Positions 1-6,041 of a DNA stretch of 7,856 bases are shown piece by piece. The stretch is taken from NCBI GenBank assembly GCA_040512755.1, contig JBEVEP010000033.1, positions 1-7,856 on the forward strand. The letters are read 5' to 3'. Both the position numbers and the translations under genes were made by a program. The notes under the pieces are model-generated. The model did no database searches. It had not been told where the DNA came from and saw nothing but the letters and a program-made list of their open reading frames with translations. Position 1 is the stretch's first letter, and every line of letters begins with the position of its first letter. The DNA comes from JBEVEP01 sp040512755. GTDB lineage: Bacteria; Pseudomonadota; Alphaproteobacteria; Rhizobiales; Rhizobiaceae.

Positions 1-97
1 GGATCGCTGCCATCAAGTCGCACCGGCGACGAGCCCGCCACAACGCTCACGCCATTTCAAGATAGTTTGTCCCTGCAGGTTTACGTGCGAATGGTCG

Positions 98-126
98 ATT
101 GACAGCCGCGAGGATCAGCCCTTAAT
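98..126 (+). promoter_or_regulatory. Predicted promoter of the ilv leader/ilvIH operon
   Basis: ATTGAC at 98-103 and CTTAAT at 121-126 are separated by exactly 17 bases. This fits the rhizobial housekeeping consensus CTTGAC-N17-CTATAT, with five of six matches at -35 and four of six at -10. It is also the only TTGACA hexamer (99-104) I noticed upstream of the leader peptide. A start point about 7 bases after the -10 box would fall near 132-134, only a few bases before the leader ATG at 137. The promoter call is inferred from the motif; there is no experimental evidence in the window. Confidence 0.6.
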
Positions 127-136
127 GTCCGCAGCC

Positions 137-190
137 ATGAAACAGAATCTCATTCTCGTAGTAGGAAGGCGCGTGGGCAAGGCGGTGTGA
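137..190 (+). CDS. ilv leader peptide (17 aa, Leu-Ile-Leu-Val-Val run)
   Basis: This short reading frame encodes MKQNLILVVGRRVGKAV. Seven of its 17 residues are Leu, Ile or Val, and five of these are consecutive at codons 5-9 (149-163). The two tandem valine codons there are GTA, which is normally infrequent in GC-rich alphaproteobacteria, so charged tRNA could easily become limiting. It lies directly upstream of a strong intrinsic terminator and then of ilvI, the classic arrangement of ribosome-mediated attenuation. No Shine-Dalgarno sequence precedes ATG 137. An in-frame ATG at 125 has GAGGA about 10 bases upstream, but that ATG overlaps the predicted -10 box, so I prefer 137 as a nearly leaderless start. 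The peptide's role as a sensor is inferred from its composition and position. Confidence 0.8.
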   Translation: MKQNLILVVGRRVGKAV

Positions 191-246
191 CCGCCGGGCG
201 ATGTCCTCCCATGCGCAACCAGGCTCCTTCGGGGGCCTTTTTTATT
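165..246 (+). promoter_or_regulatory. Ribosome-mediated attenuator region of the ilvIH operon
   Basis: Three nested or successive RNA structures can be drawn by eye. An outer stem pairs 169-177 with 208-216 over nine base pairs, including one G-U. Inside it a perfect 6-bp hairpin pairs 181-186 with 190-195 across the leader stop codon. The terminator hairpin at 221-238 follows. A ribosome stalled on the Leu-Ile-Leu-Val-Val codons (149-163) would cover the 5' side of the outer stem and release 205-210, which can pair weakly with the terminator's 3' arm (231-235). That antiterminator is the least certain part: only about five pairs, one of them G-U. Expected behaviour is readthrough when branched-chain aminoacyl-tRNAs are scarce and termination when they are plentiful. 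Confidence 0.65.
221..246 (+). terminator. Intrinsic terminator (attenuator) before ilvI
   Basis: A 7-bp stem pairs 221-227 with 232-238 (one G-U pair) around a C(UUCG)G tetraloop, an exceptionally stable RNA loop. Six Ts at 238-243 follow, then A and two more Ts. This is the best Rho-independent terminator in the window. It sits between the leader peptide stop (190) and ilvI (306) instead of at the end of an operon, so it should act as an attenuator. A terminated transcript would be about 110 nt long. Confidence 0.88.
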
Positions 247-305
247 GGCTCAAACAGGGCTAAACGACCAGCGTCGCCAGTGGGCGAAGGAAACGGGACA
301 GATCG

Positions 306-2093
306 ATGAGCAACCGACAGGATGAGAACGGCCGACGCGAGATGTCGGGCGCGGAGATGGTGATCCAGGCTCTCAAGGATAATGGCGTCAAGCATGTCTT
401 CGGCTATCCGGGCGGCGCTGTTCTCCCGATCTATGATGAACTGTTCCAGCAGGACGATGTGCAGCACATCCTCGTCCGCCACGAGCAGGGAGCGGGGCAT
501 GCGGCGGAAGGCTATGCCCGCTCGACCGGAAAGGCGGGCGTCATGCTGGTGACCTCGGGACCGGGCGCTACAAATGCGGTGACCCCACTGCAGGACGCCT
601 TGATGGATTCCATCCCACTCGTCTGCATCACCGGTCAGGTTCCGACAACGCTGATCGGGTCCGACGCCTTCCAGGAGTGCGACACTGTTGGCATCACGCG
701 GCCTTGCACCAAGCATAACTGGCTGGTGAAGGATGTCAGCGAGCTTTCGGCCATCATTCATGAGGCATTTCACATCGCCACAACAGGGCGGCCGGGGCCT
801 GTGGTCGTGGATATTCCCAAGGATGTCCAGTTTGCCAAGGGCATGTACACGCCGCCGCAGACTGCTCCGCGGACCAGCTACCAACCCAAAATCCAGGGCG
901 ACTTGGATAAGGTGAGGGCGGCTGTCGCACTGATGGCCGAGGCAAAAAGGCCAATCATCTACAGCGGAGGTGGCGTCATCAACTCCGGGACCGAGGCGAG
1001 CTACTTGCTGCGGGAACTGGTCGATCTCACCGGATTTCCGATCACTTCCACATTGATGGGGCTTGGCGCCTATCCGGCCAGCGGCAAGAGCTGGCTCGGT
1101 ATGCTCGGCATGCATGGCACCTACGAAGCCAACATGGCGATGCATGATTGTGATGTGATGCTGTGCATTGGAGCGCGGTTCGATGACCGCATCACCGGAC
1201 GCCTGAATGCGTTTTCGCCCAATTCCAAGAAAATCCACGTCGATATCGACCCATCCTCGATCAACAAGAACGTTCGCGCCGATATCGGCATTCTGGGCGA
1301 CGTGGGCCGGGTCCTTGAAGACCTGGTGCGCTTATGGCGTGCGACCGCCCGGGCCGACAAGAAGGCGCTCTATCCTTGGTGGGAACAGATCGCGAAATGG
1401 CGCGCCCGCGATTCCCTTGCCTACAAGCCCAATGACGACGTGATCATGCCGCAATATGCGGTCCAACGGCTCTATGCGCTGACCAAGGACATCGACACCT
1501 ACATCACCACTGAAGTGGGCCAACATCAGATGTGGGCGGCGCAGCACTACGGCTTCGAGAAGCCGAACCGGTGGATGACCAGCGGCGGCCTGGGCACGAT
1601 GGGCTACGGCCTGCCCGCGGCGCTCGGCGTGCAGATCGCCCATCCCGAGGCGCTGGTGATCGACATCGCCGGCGATGCCTCGGTTCTGATGACGATGCAG
1701 GAGATGAGCGCGGCCGTCCAATACGACGCGCCGATCAAGATTTTCATCATGAACAATCAGTACATGGGAATGGTGCGCCAGTGGCAGCAGCTTCTCCACG
1801 GCAACCGGCTCTCGCATTCCTATACCGAAGCGCTGCCCGATTTCGTGAAGCTGGCCGAAGCTTATGGCGGGCACGGCATCCGCTGCGAAAAGCCGGGCGA
1901 TCTCGACGATGCAATCAAGGAGATGATCTCGGTGAAAAAGCCGGTGATCTTTGACTGCCGCGTGGCGAATCTGGCCAACTGCTTCCCAATGATCCCATCC
2001 GGCAAGGCGCACAACGAAATGCTGCTGCCTGATGAGGCAACAGACGAGGCAGTAGCCAACGCCATCGACGCCAAGGGCCGGGAACTGGTGTGA
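306..2093 (+). CDS. ilvI: Acetolactate synthase large (catalytic) subunit
   Basis: This 595-aa cytosolic, ThDP- and FAD-dependent enzyme would condense two pyruvates to 2-acetolactate, or pyruvate with 2-oxobutyrate. That is the first common step of Val/Leu/Ile synthesis. The N-terminal pyrimidine-binding domain (about 14-180) has FGYPGGAVLPIYDE, the catalytic glutamate E60 in RHEQGAGHAAEGYARSTG, and GQVPTTLIGSDAFQE. The central FAD domain spans roughly 205-340. The C-terminal diphosphate-binding domain has GDAS at 456-459 and MNNQYMGMVRQWQ from 482. GDA replaces the usual GDG, a variant I recall from rhizobial homologues. Length matches the family. The start at 306 has GGGA at 295-298, 7 bases upstream; Met13 is an alternative start. 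The leader attenuator lies directly upstream and ilvH follows. The name ilvI rather than ilvB follows rhizobial usage. Confidence 0.97.
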   Translation: MSNRQDENGRREMSGAEMVIQALKDNGVKHVFGYPGGAVLPIYDELFQQDDVQHILVRHEQGAGHAAEGYARSTGKAGVMLVTSGPGATNAVTPLQDALMDSIPLVCITGQVPTTLIGSDAFQECDTVGITRPCTKHNWLVKDVSELSAIIHEAFHIATTGRPGPVVVDIPKDVQFAKGMYTPPQTAPRTSYQPKIQGDLDKVRAAVALMAEAKRPIIYSGGGVINSGTEASYLLRELVDLTGFPITSTLMGLGAYPASGKSWLGMLGMHGTYEANMAMHDCDVMLCIGARFDDRITGRLNAFSPNSKKIHVDIDPSSINKNVRADIGILGDVGRVLEDLVRLWRATARADKKALYPWWEQIAKWRARDSLAYKPNDDVIMPQYAVQRLYALTKDIDTYITTEVGQHQMWAAQHYGFEKPNRWMTSGGLGTMGYGLPAALGVQIAHPEALVIDIAGDASVLMTMQEMSAAVQYDAPIKIFIMNNQYMGMVRQWQQLLHGNRLSHSYTEALPDFVKLAEAYGGHGIRCEKPGDLDDAIKEMISVKKPVIFDCRVANLANCFPMIPSGKAHNEMLLPDEATDEAVANAIDAKGRELV

Positions 2094-2126
2094 AGCATAT
2101 CTGAAGGGCGCGACGGCCCGCAAAGT

Positions 2127-2144
2127 CGTTGTTCCGCAACAATG
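2127..2144 (+). other. Small hairpin in the ilvI-ilvH spacer
   Basis: Bases 2127-2133 pair with 2138-2144 (seven pairs, one G-U) around a 4-base loop. A smaller GGGC/GCCC hairpin lies just upstream at 2106-2119. Neither is followed by a T tract, so they are unlikely terminators. They could affect mRNA stability or the ratio of large to small subunit, but this is only a structural observation. Confidence 0.3.
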
Positions 2145-2182
2145 CCCCCAACGGCAACAACGCCCAACTGAAGAGCTTGCTA

Positions 2183-2755
2183 ATGTCCGCCCACCTTCAA
2201 CCGACCGGTTCCGCTTACTTCATCGCCAAAGAAACGGAAACGCCGGAAATCCATACTCTGTCGGTTCTGGTCGACAACGAGCCGGGCGTGCTGGCGCGCG
2301 TGATAGGCCTGTTCTCCGGGCGCGGCTACAACATTGAAAGCCTGACGGTTTCCGAGACCGAACATGAGAAGCACCTGTCGCGCATCACCATCGTGACACG
2401 CGGAACCCCGCACGTGCTCGAACAGATCAAACATCAGCTCGAGCGTATCGTGCCCGTTCATCGCGTCGTCGATCTATCGGTGCGCGCGCTGGAACTGGGC
2501 CAGGACAAGCCGCTGGAGCGCGAACTGGCGCTGGTAAAGGTAACGGGTACTGGCGACGCACGCGTTGAGGCGCTGCGGCTCGCCGAAGCATTCCGCGCCA
2601 ATGTGATAGACGCCAATACCGAACACTTCATCTTTGAGATCACCGGCAAGGTATCCAAGATCGAGCAGTTCATATCGATCATGCAGCCGCTTGGGCTCGT
2701 TGAGGTCTGCCGAACCGGCGTGGCCGCGATGAACCGCGGTTCGCAAGGGATGTAA
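2183..2755 (+). CDS. ilvH: Acetolactate synthase small (regulatory) subunit
   Basis: This 190-aa partner of IlvI raises its activity and confers valine feedback inhibition. The N-terminal ACT domain (about 24-100) contains THTLSVLVDNEPGVLARVIG and then RGYNIESLTV. N32, G35 and N50 align with N11, G14 and N29 of E. coli IlvH, which bind or transmit valine, so feedback control is probably intact. The C-terminal small-subunit domain (about 110-185) ends in LVEVCRTGVAAMNRG. I chose ATG 2183 over an in-frame TTG at 2129 because the MSAHLQPTGSAYFI N-terminus matches my recollection of rhizobial homologues in length and sequence. The ribosome binding site is weak (GAAGAG about 8 bases upstream). The gene lies 89 bp after ilvI, same strand, with no terminator between. 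Confidence 0.95.
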   Translation: MSAHLQPTGSAYFIAKETETPEIHTLSVLVDNEPGVLARVIGLFSGRGYNIESLTVSETEHEKHLSRITIVTRGTPHVLEQIKHQLERIVPVHRVVDLSVRALELGQDKPLERELALVKVTGTGDARVEALRLAEAFRANVIDANTEHFIFEITGKVSKIEQFISIMQPLGLVEVCRTGVAAMNRGSQGM

Positions 2756-2806
2756 CGTCAGTCCCTTTTCCTTAAGCGCCACTTCCAACGTGTAAGATCG
2801 GGGCTC

Positions 2807-3403
2807 ATGTCGTCCGACGTCTTTTTGGCACTCCTTATCTATGCCTTCGTCACCTCAATCACGCCGGGGCCGAACAATTTCATGCTGCTGGCGTCCGGTG
2901 TGAATTTTGGGTTCGTGCGGACAATCCCGCACATGTTCGGCATTGCTATCGGCTTCCTGGGTCTGCTGCTTGCAGTAGGCTTCGGCCTCGGCGCGGTGCT
3001 CACGGCCTATCCCGTCTTGCACACGGTGCTCAAGGTCTTAGGCGGCACGTATCTTCTCTATCTTGCGTGGAAGATCGCCACGTCGCGGACGATGGGAAAG
3101 GATGGCGACCACAAGGCCCGGCCGATGACGTTCCTGGAGGCCGCAGCATTTCAATGGGTCAACCCCAAGGCCTGGGTTATGGCTGTCACCGCGATGGCAG
3201 TTTATTCAGACTCCACTGCGCCGTTCCTGTCGGTCCTTATCGTCGGAGCGGCATTCGCTGCCGTGAATTTTCCATCCGTATCCACATGGGCCGGCTTTGG
3301 CGTGGCGCTGCGCGGGTTTCTTTCCGATCCGTTGCGGTTGAAATGGTTCAACATTGCCATGGGTGTATCGTTGGCTGCGACACTCATTCCGATGGTTAGG
3401 TAG
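2807..3403 (+). CDS. LysE/RhtB-family amino acid exporter
   Basis: This 198-aa integral inner-membrane protein belongs to the LysE/RhtB superfamily of proton-driven amino acid and metabolite exporters. The family signature TPGPNNFMLLASG (19-31) follows the first membrane segment. Further hydrophobic segments lie at about 41-65, 69-90, 120-135, 140-165 and 182-197, giving the usual six. FQWVNPKAWVMA (115-126) is another typical conserved stretch. The length matches the family. The substrate cannot be read from the sequence. The gene starts 51 bp after ilvH on the same strand with no terminator visible, so it may share the attenuated ilv transcript, making a branched-chain amino acid or 2-oxoacid a reasonable guess. 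GGGG just before the ATG is too close (3 bases) to be an ideal ribosome binding site. Confidence 0.9.
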   Translation: MSSDVFLALLIYAFVTSITPGPNNFMLLASGVNFGFVRTIPHMFGIAIGFLGLLLAVGFGLGAVLTAYPVLHTVLKVLGGTYLLYLAWKIATSRTMGKDGDHKARPMTFLEAAAFQWVNPKAWVMAVTAMAVYSDSTAPFLSVLIVGAAFAAVNFPSVSTWAGFGVALRGFLSDPLRLKWFNIAMGVSLAATLIPMVR

Positions 3404-3555
3404 CTGGCCCGCGCGGCTTGGCGGCAGGCTTCTATGTTCGCAGGGGACGCGTGCCGATCGGCTTCCAGGCCAACATCGTCGATGACCACACTCCGCTGAA
3501 GATGCATTTCAAGGAGCTCAGGGAGACTCAAACCGGGGCTTGGTTGCGGCGATAG
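3400..3555 (+). other. Unidentified short coding-like stretch, possible gene remnant
   Basis: The 230-bp gap between the exporter and the helicase contains an open frame ending at TAG 3553-3555. It reads GFYVRRGRVPIGFQANIVDD and continues HTPLKMHFKELRETQTGAWL. From about 3427 to 3530 the codons have the high G/C third positions of a real alphaproteobacterial gene. There is no ATG near the beginning and no clear ribosome binding site; the earliest plausible start is TTG 3418, which gives 45 aa. I do not recognise the family. It could be the C-terminal remnant of a decayed gene, a small unannotated protein, or chance. The rest of the gap (3556-3633) shows nothing recognisable. Confidence 0.3.
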
Positions 3556-3633
3556 GCTGAGGGAGCTTCCCGCCGGTATCGCCTCAACTGTCTGGCTCTT
3601 GCGCTACTTGCGCGAATCCTGTCTCTCGGACGG

Positions 3634-4761
3634 ATGGAACTGTCTCCACAACAGGACGAGGCGCTGAAGGCGGTTGCGCGCTGGCTGAAGGCCGGCAAGC
3701 CGCAAGTCTTCCGCCTTTTCGGCTACGCCGGAACAGGAAAGACAACGCTTGCCCGCTATTTCGCCGAGCATGTTGACGGGCAGGTTCAGTTTGCCGCCTT
3801 TACCGGCAAGGCCGCGCAGGTCTTGCGTTCGAAGGGCGCCGTCAATGCGCGCACGATCCACTCATTGATCTATCGGCCGCGCGGCGAGGAAGCAGTGTCC
3901 GACGAGGCGACCGGGAAGACATCGATCTCCCCGACCTTTTCTCTGAACCGGCAAAGCCCGGTGGCACGTGCAAAGCTTGTCATCATCGACGAATGTTCGA
4001 TGGTGGATGAAGAACTCGGCCGTGATCTGATGTCGTTCGGCACACCGATCCTCGTGCTTGGCGATCCGGGTCAGCTGCCGCCGATTTCAGGCGGCGGGTT
4101 CTTTACCGATCACGAGCCGGACTTCCTGCTGACAGACATCCATCGGCAAGCTCGTGACAACCCGATCATCCGCCTTGCGCTCGACGTCCGTGAGGGCAGG
4201 GAGTTCATGCGCGGCGATTATGGCACGGCACAAGTTATCGGCCGGGATGAGGTCACCCGGGAACTGGTGCTCAACGCCGATCAGGTGCTGGTCGGCACGA
4301 ACCGCACTCGGCGGCGCTATAACCAGAGGCTTCGCGAGCTCAAGGGCTTTACGGCTTCCTTTCCGCAGGCCGGCGACAAGCTGGTTTGCCTGAGGAACGA
4401 CCCGGCAAAAGGTCTCCTCAACGGATCGCTTTGGAAGGTGATGACTTCCTCGCGCGAAACCGTGAAGCCGGGGATCAACCTGCTCGTGTCTCCGGAGGAG
4501 GACGATCCGGAACGCGGTGTCGCCAAGATCAAGCTCTTGAAGACGGCCTTTGAAGATCCCGACGCCGATATCCCGTGGACCCAGAAGAAACGCTTCGACG
4601 ATTTTGACTATGGCTATGCGCTGACGGTGCACAAGGCCCAGGGTTCACAATGGGATGACATCGTGCTCTTCGACGAAAGCTGGGCGTTCAAGGAGACACG
4701 ACAGCGCTGGCTATACACCGCCATCACACGGGCAGCCGAGCGGCTGACTGTCGTGCGGTAG
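3634..4761 (+). CDS. Stand-alone RecD/Dda-like SF1 DNA helicase
   Basis: This 375-aa cytosolic protein should use ATP to translocate on and unwind DNA 5'-3', as known for RecD and T4 Dda relatives. Superfamily 1 motifs appear in order: Walker A GYAGTGKTT (30-38), motif Ia AAFTGKAA (54-61), Walker B VIIDECSMVD (116-125), motif III LGDPGQLPP (142-150), DIHRQ (168-172), the UvrD_C_2-type motif ALTVHKAQGSQWDDIVLFDE (329-348), and motif VI LYTAITRAAERL (360-371) with the arginine finger at R366. It is much shorter than RecD2 and lacks a RecD2-like N-terminal extension; all core motifs are intact. ATG 3634 agrees with the MELSPQQDEAL N-terminus, although its ribosome binding site (GGA 3 bases upstream) is poor. 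It converges on the next gene with a 7-bp gap. Its biological role, probably repair or replication, is inferred from the family only. Confidence 0.9.
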   Translation: MELSPQQDEALKAVARWLKAGKPQVFRLFGYAGTGKTTLARYFAEHVDGQVQFAAFTGKAAQVLRSKGAVNARTIHSLIYRPRGEEAVSDEATGKTSISPTFSLNRQSPVARAKLVIIDECSMVDEELGRDLMSFGTPILVLGDPGQLPPISGGGFFTDHEPDFLLTDIHRQARDNPIIRLALDVREGREFMRGDYGTAQVIGRDEVTRELVLNADQVLVGTNRTRRRYNQRLRELKGFTASFPQAGDKLVCLRNDPAKGLLNGSLWKVMTSSRETVKPGINLLVSPEEDDPERGVAKIKLLKTAFEDPDADIPWTQKKRFDDFDYGYALTVHKAQGSQWDDIVLFDESWAFKETRQRWLYTAITRAAERLTVVR

Positions 4762-4772
4762 CCGGGCGCTAC
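4758..4772. other. Dyad holding both convergent stop codons
   Basis: GTAGC (4758-4762) and GCTAC (4768-4772) form a perfect 5-bp inverted repeat around a 5-base centre. The TAG of the helicase gene (4759-4761) and the TAG of the minus-strand gene (CTA at 4769-4771) lie in opposite arms. With no adjacent T tract on either strand it is at best a weak bidirectional transcription-ending signal. Confidence 0.3.
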
Positions 4773-5176
4773 GTCTCCGTCGGCTTTTCCGCGCCACCGA
4801 TCCATTCCCATGCGCGAGCTTCATTGGAACTGCGGAAATGCCGTGTCTTGACCGATGTCAACGGGCCGAATGCTGTGAGCACGGCCCGCATCCAGACTGG
4901 GCCACCCACGACCGCATATTTGCGTATGTGGCGAAGCGCCTGGGCTTTGCCTCGAATGGTTGCTTCATTCAAGACCGCCCCCCAGTCGAACCCATCATAT
5001 TGCGTTATGCGAACCAGGAGATCGACCTTGTCGTTCTCCGCGTAAGCCGCCTCAAGCAGTCCGTACGCATTCTCCAAATCGTTCGCGGTAAAGTGGCCGA
5101 CAATTTCGAGCGCGCAGAGATCGCTTCGGTCGGTGTCGATCCGGCGGATCGCAGGCAAGGGGTCGATTGCCTTCAT
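4769..5176 (-). CDS. SpoIIAA/STAS-like family protein
   Basis: This 135-aa protein has no signal peptide or membrane segment. The alternating beta/alpha pattern (LCALEIVGHFTANDLENAYG, then KVDLLVRITQYDGFDWGAVL, then IRKYAVVGGPVWMRAVL) and the closing RHFRSSNEARAWEWIG match the SpoIIAA-like (DUF3478) branch of the STAS fold. Members are small soluble proteins whose function is mostly unknown; some are suspected of lipid or membrane association. The frame stays open upstream to 5458, but that part overlaps pdxJ. ATG at 5176 has GAAGG 7 bases upstream on the minus strand and begins where similarity to the family begins, so I use it. The gene is divergent from pdxJ and convergent with the helicase, so it is probably transcribed alone. 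Family assignment is by recalled pattern. Confidence 0.78.
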   Translation of the reverse strand: MKAIDPLPAIRRIDTDRSDLCALEIVGHFTANDLENAYGLLEAAYAENDKVDLLVRITQYDGFDWGAVLNEATIRGKAQALRHIRKYAVVGGPVWMRAVLTAFGPLTSVKTRHFRSSNEARAWEWIGGAEKPTET

Positions 5177-5201
5177 CCTTGAACCTTCGAGGTCCTTTGT
5201 G

Positions 5202-5223
5202 TGCTGGTTCCCCGGCTCCAGCA
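5202..5223. promoter_or_regulatory. Inverted repeat in the divergent spacer, possible operator
   Basis: TGCTGG at 5202-5207 and CCAGCA at 5218-5223 form a perfect 6-bp dyad with a 10-base centre. It lies in the 120-bp spacer between the divergent STAS-like gene and pdxJ, 26 bp upstream of the former's start codon. The spacing would suit a dimeric regulator, but a chance palindrome is quite possible. Confidence 0.25.
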
Positions 5224-5255
5224 ACAAATCACGCTGTGCGTTCCCGCCAAAGCCA

Positions 5256-5261
5256 CTATAC
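5256..5261 (+). promoter_or_regulatory. Possible -10 box for pdxJ
   Basis: CTATAC matches the rhizobial -10 consensus CTATAT at five of six positions and lies 35 bp before the pdxJ start. The sequence 16-17 bases upstream (around 5233-5239) is a poor -35 box with only about three matches, so the promoter call is tentative. Confidence 0.3.
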
Positions 5262-5296
5262 CTGCCTCTGCAATCCTTTGTCGTCAGGTCAGACCT

Positions 5297-6040
5297 ATGC
5301 CCGCCAAACTCTCTGTCAACCTCAATGCAATAGCCATGCTTCGCAACCGGCGCGACCTGCCCTGGCCAAGTCTGACCGGCCTCGGGCGCATCGCGCTCGC
5401 TGCTGGGGCGCATGGACTGACAGTGCATCCCCGCCCGGACGAACGCCATACGCGACACTCAGACCTGCCCGAGATCAGGGCTCTGATCGACGATGAATTC
5501 CCGACTGCGGAGTTTAACATCGAAGGTTATCCGACCGAAGATTTCCTGCGTCTGGTCGAAAAGAACGAACCCGACCAGGTGACGCTTGTTCCGGACGACC
5601 CCGCCCAGGCGACGTCCGACCATGGCTGGGACTTCATGCGGCAGACGGATTTCCTGACGCCAATTGTCAAACGACTGAAGAAGGGGGGATTTAGGGTTTC
5701 GCTCTTCTCTGACCCCAATCCCAGCCAAATTCAGGCGGCCGCTGACACGGGCGCCGACAGGATCGAACTTTACACAGGTCCTTACGGTTCCTTCTACAAT
5801 GATTCAACAAAGGCCGCCAACGAACTGGAAAAGCTCGGAAAAACGGCGGATGCCGCGCTTTCGGCGGGGCTTGCGGTCAACGCCGGGCACGATCTGACCG
5901 TCGCCAACCTTCCGGCGCTGGCCCGGCGAATTCCGGCGCTCGCGGAAGTCTCGATCGGCCACGGCTTGACAGCCGACGCTCTCGAATATGGGATGGCGGA
6001 AACGGTTCGGCGGTTCCTCAAGGCATCGGCTGGAGGATGA
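5297..6040 (+). CDS. pdxJ: Pyridoxine 5'-phosphate synthase
   Basis: This 247-aa cytosolic TIM-barrel enzyme would close the pyridine ring from 3-amino-2-oxopropyl phosphate and 1-deoxyxylulose 5-phosphate. That is the last step of the DXP-dependent vitamin B6 route before oxidation. It starts KLSVNLNAIAMLRNRRDLPW. Active-site regions are H44 in TVHPRPDERH (42-51), E76 in FNIEGYP (73-79), E158 in RIELYTGPYG (155-164), H198 in NAGHDL (195-200) and H222 in IGHGL (220-224). The phosphate-binding loops look complete and the length matches the family. The frame is open from 5201, but ATG 5297 gives the family N-terminus and has AGG 8 bases upstream. VNLNAIA instead of the enterobacterial VNIDHIA is, as I recall, usual in rhizobia. 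kup follows after 102 bp. Confidence 0.96.
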   Translation: MPAKLSVNLNAIAMLRNRRDLPWPSLTGLGRIALAAGAHGLTVHPRPDERHTRHSDLPEIRALIDDEFPTAEFNIEGYPTEDFLRLVEKNEPDQVTLVPDDPAQATSDHGWDFMRQTDFLTPIVKRLKKGGFRVSLFSDPNPSQIQAAADTGADRIELYTGPYGSFYNDSTKAANELEKLGKTADAALSAGLAVNAGHDLTVANLPALARRIPALAEVSIGHGLTADALEYGMAETVRRFLKASAGG

Positions 6041-6041
6041 T

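Noticed and set aside
1..97. Possible gene ends at the left edge: a forward frame ending at TAG 63-65, or a minus-strand start (ATG at 13)
   Set aside because: Too short to assess. The forward tail is Arg/His-rich with no recognisable family, and the minus-strand start has only four codons in the window and no good ribosome binding site.
165..230. A pairing of 165-169 with 226-230 as the antiterminator
   Set aside because: A ribosome stalled on the Leu/Ile/Val codons would cover 165-169, so the pairing could not form under the condition that needs it.
150..1238. A 362-codon open frame on the minus strand opposite ilvI
   Set aside because: It lies almost wholly antisense to a confidently identified gene. 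Its Arg/His/Ala-rich composition is typical of the antisense frame of GC-rich coding DNA, and no domain is recognisable. The same applies to the minus-strand frame at 1332-2123.
2129..2182. An upstream TTG start adding 18 residues to IlvH
   Set aside because: The extra residues (FRNNAPNGNNAQ) are low-complexity, the TTG sits within a hairpin, and ATG 2183 gives the family-typical N-terminus.
5201..5296. A 32-residue upstream extension of PdxJ
   Set aside because: PdxJ proteins begin directly with the KLSVN-type strand, and ATG 5297 gives the normal length; the upstream part is the divergent promoter spacer.
5177..5458. A 94-residue N-terminal extension of the STAS-like protein on the minus strand
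   Set aside because: It overlaps the pdxJ coding region and has no family similarity, and a good ribosome binding site precedes the internal ATG at 5176.
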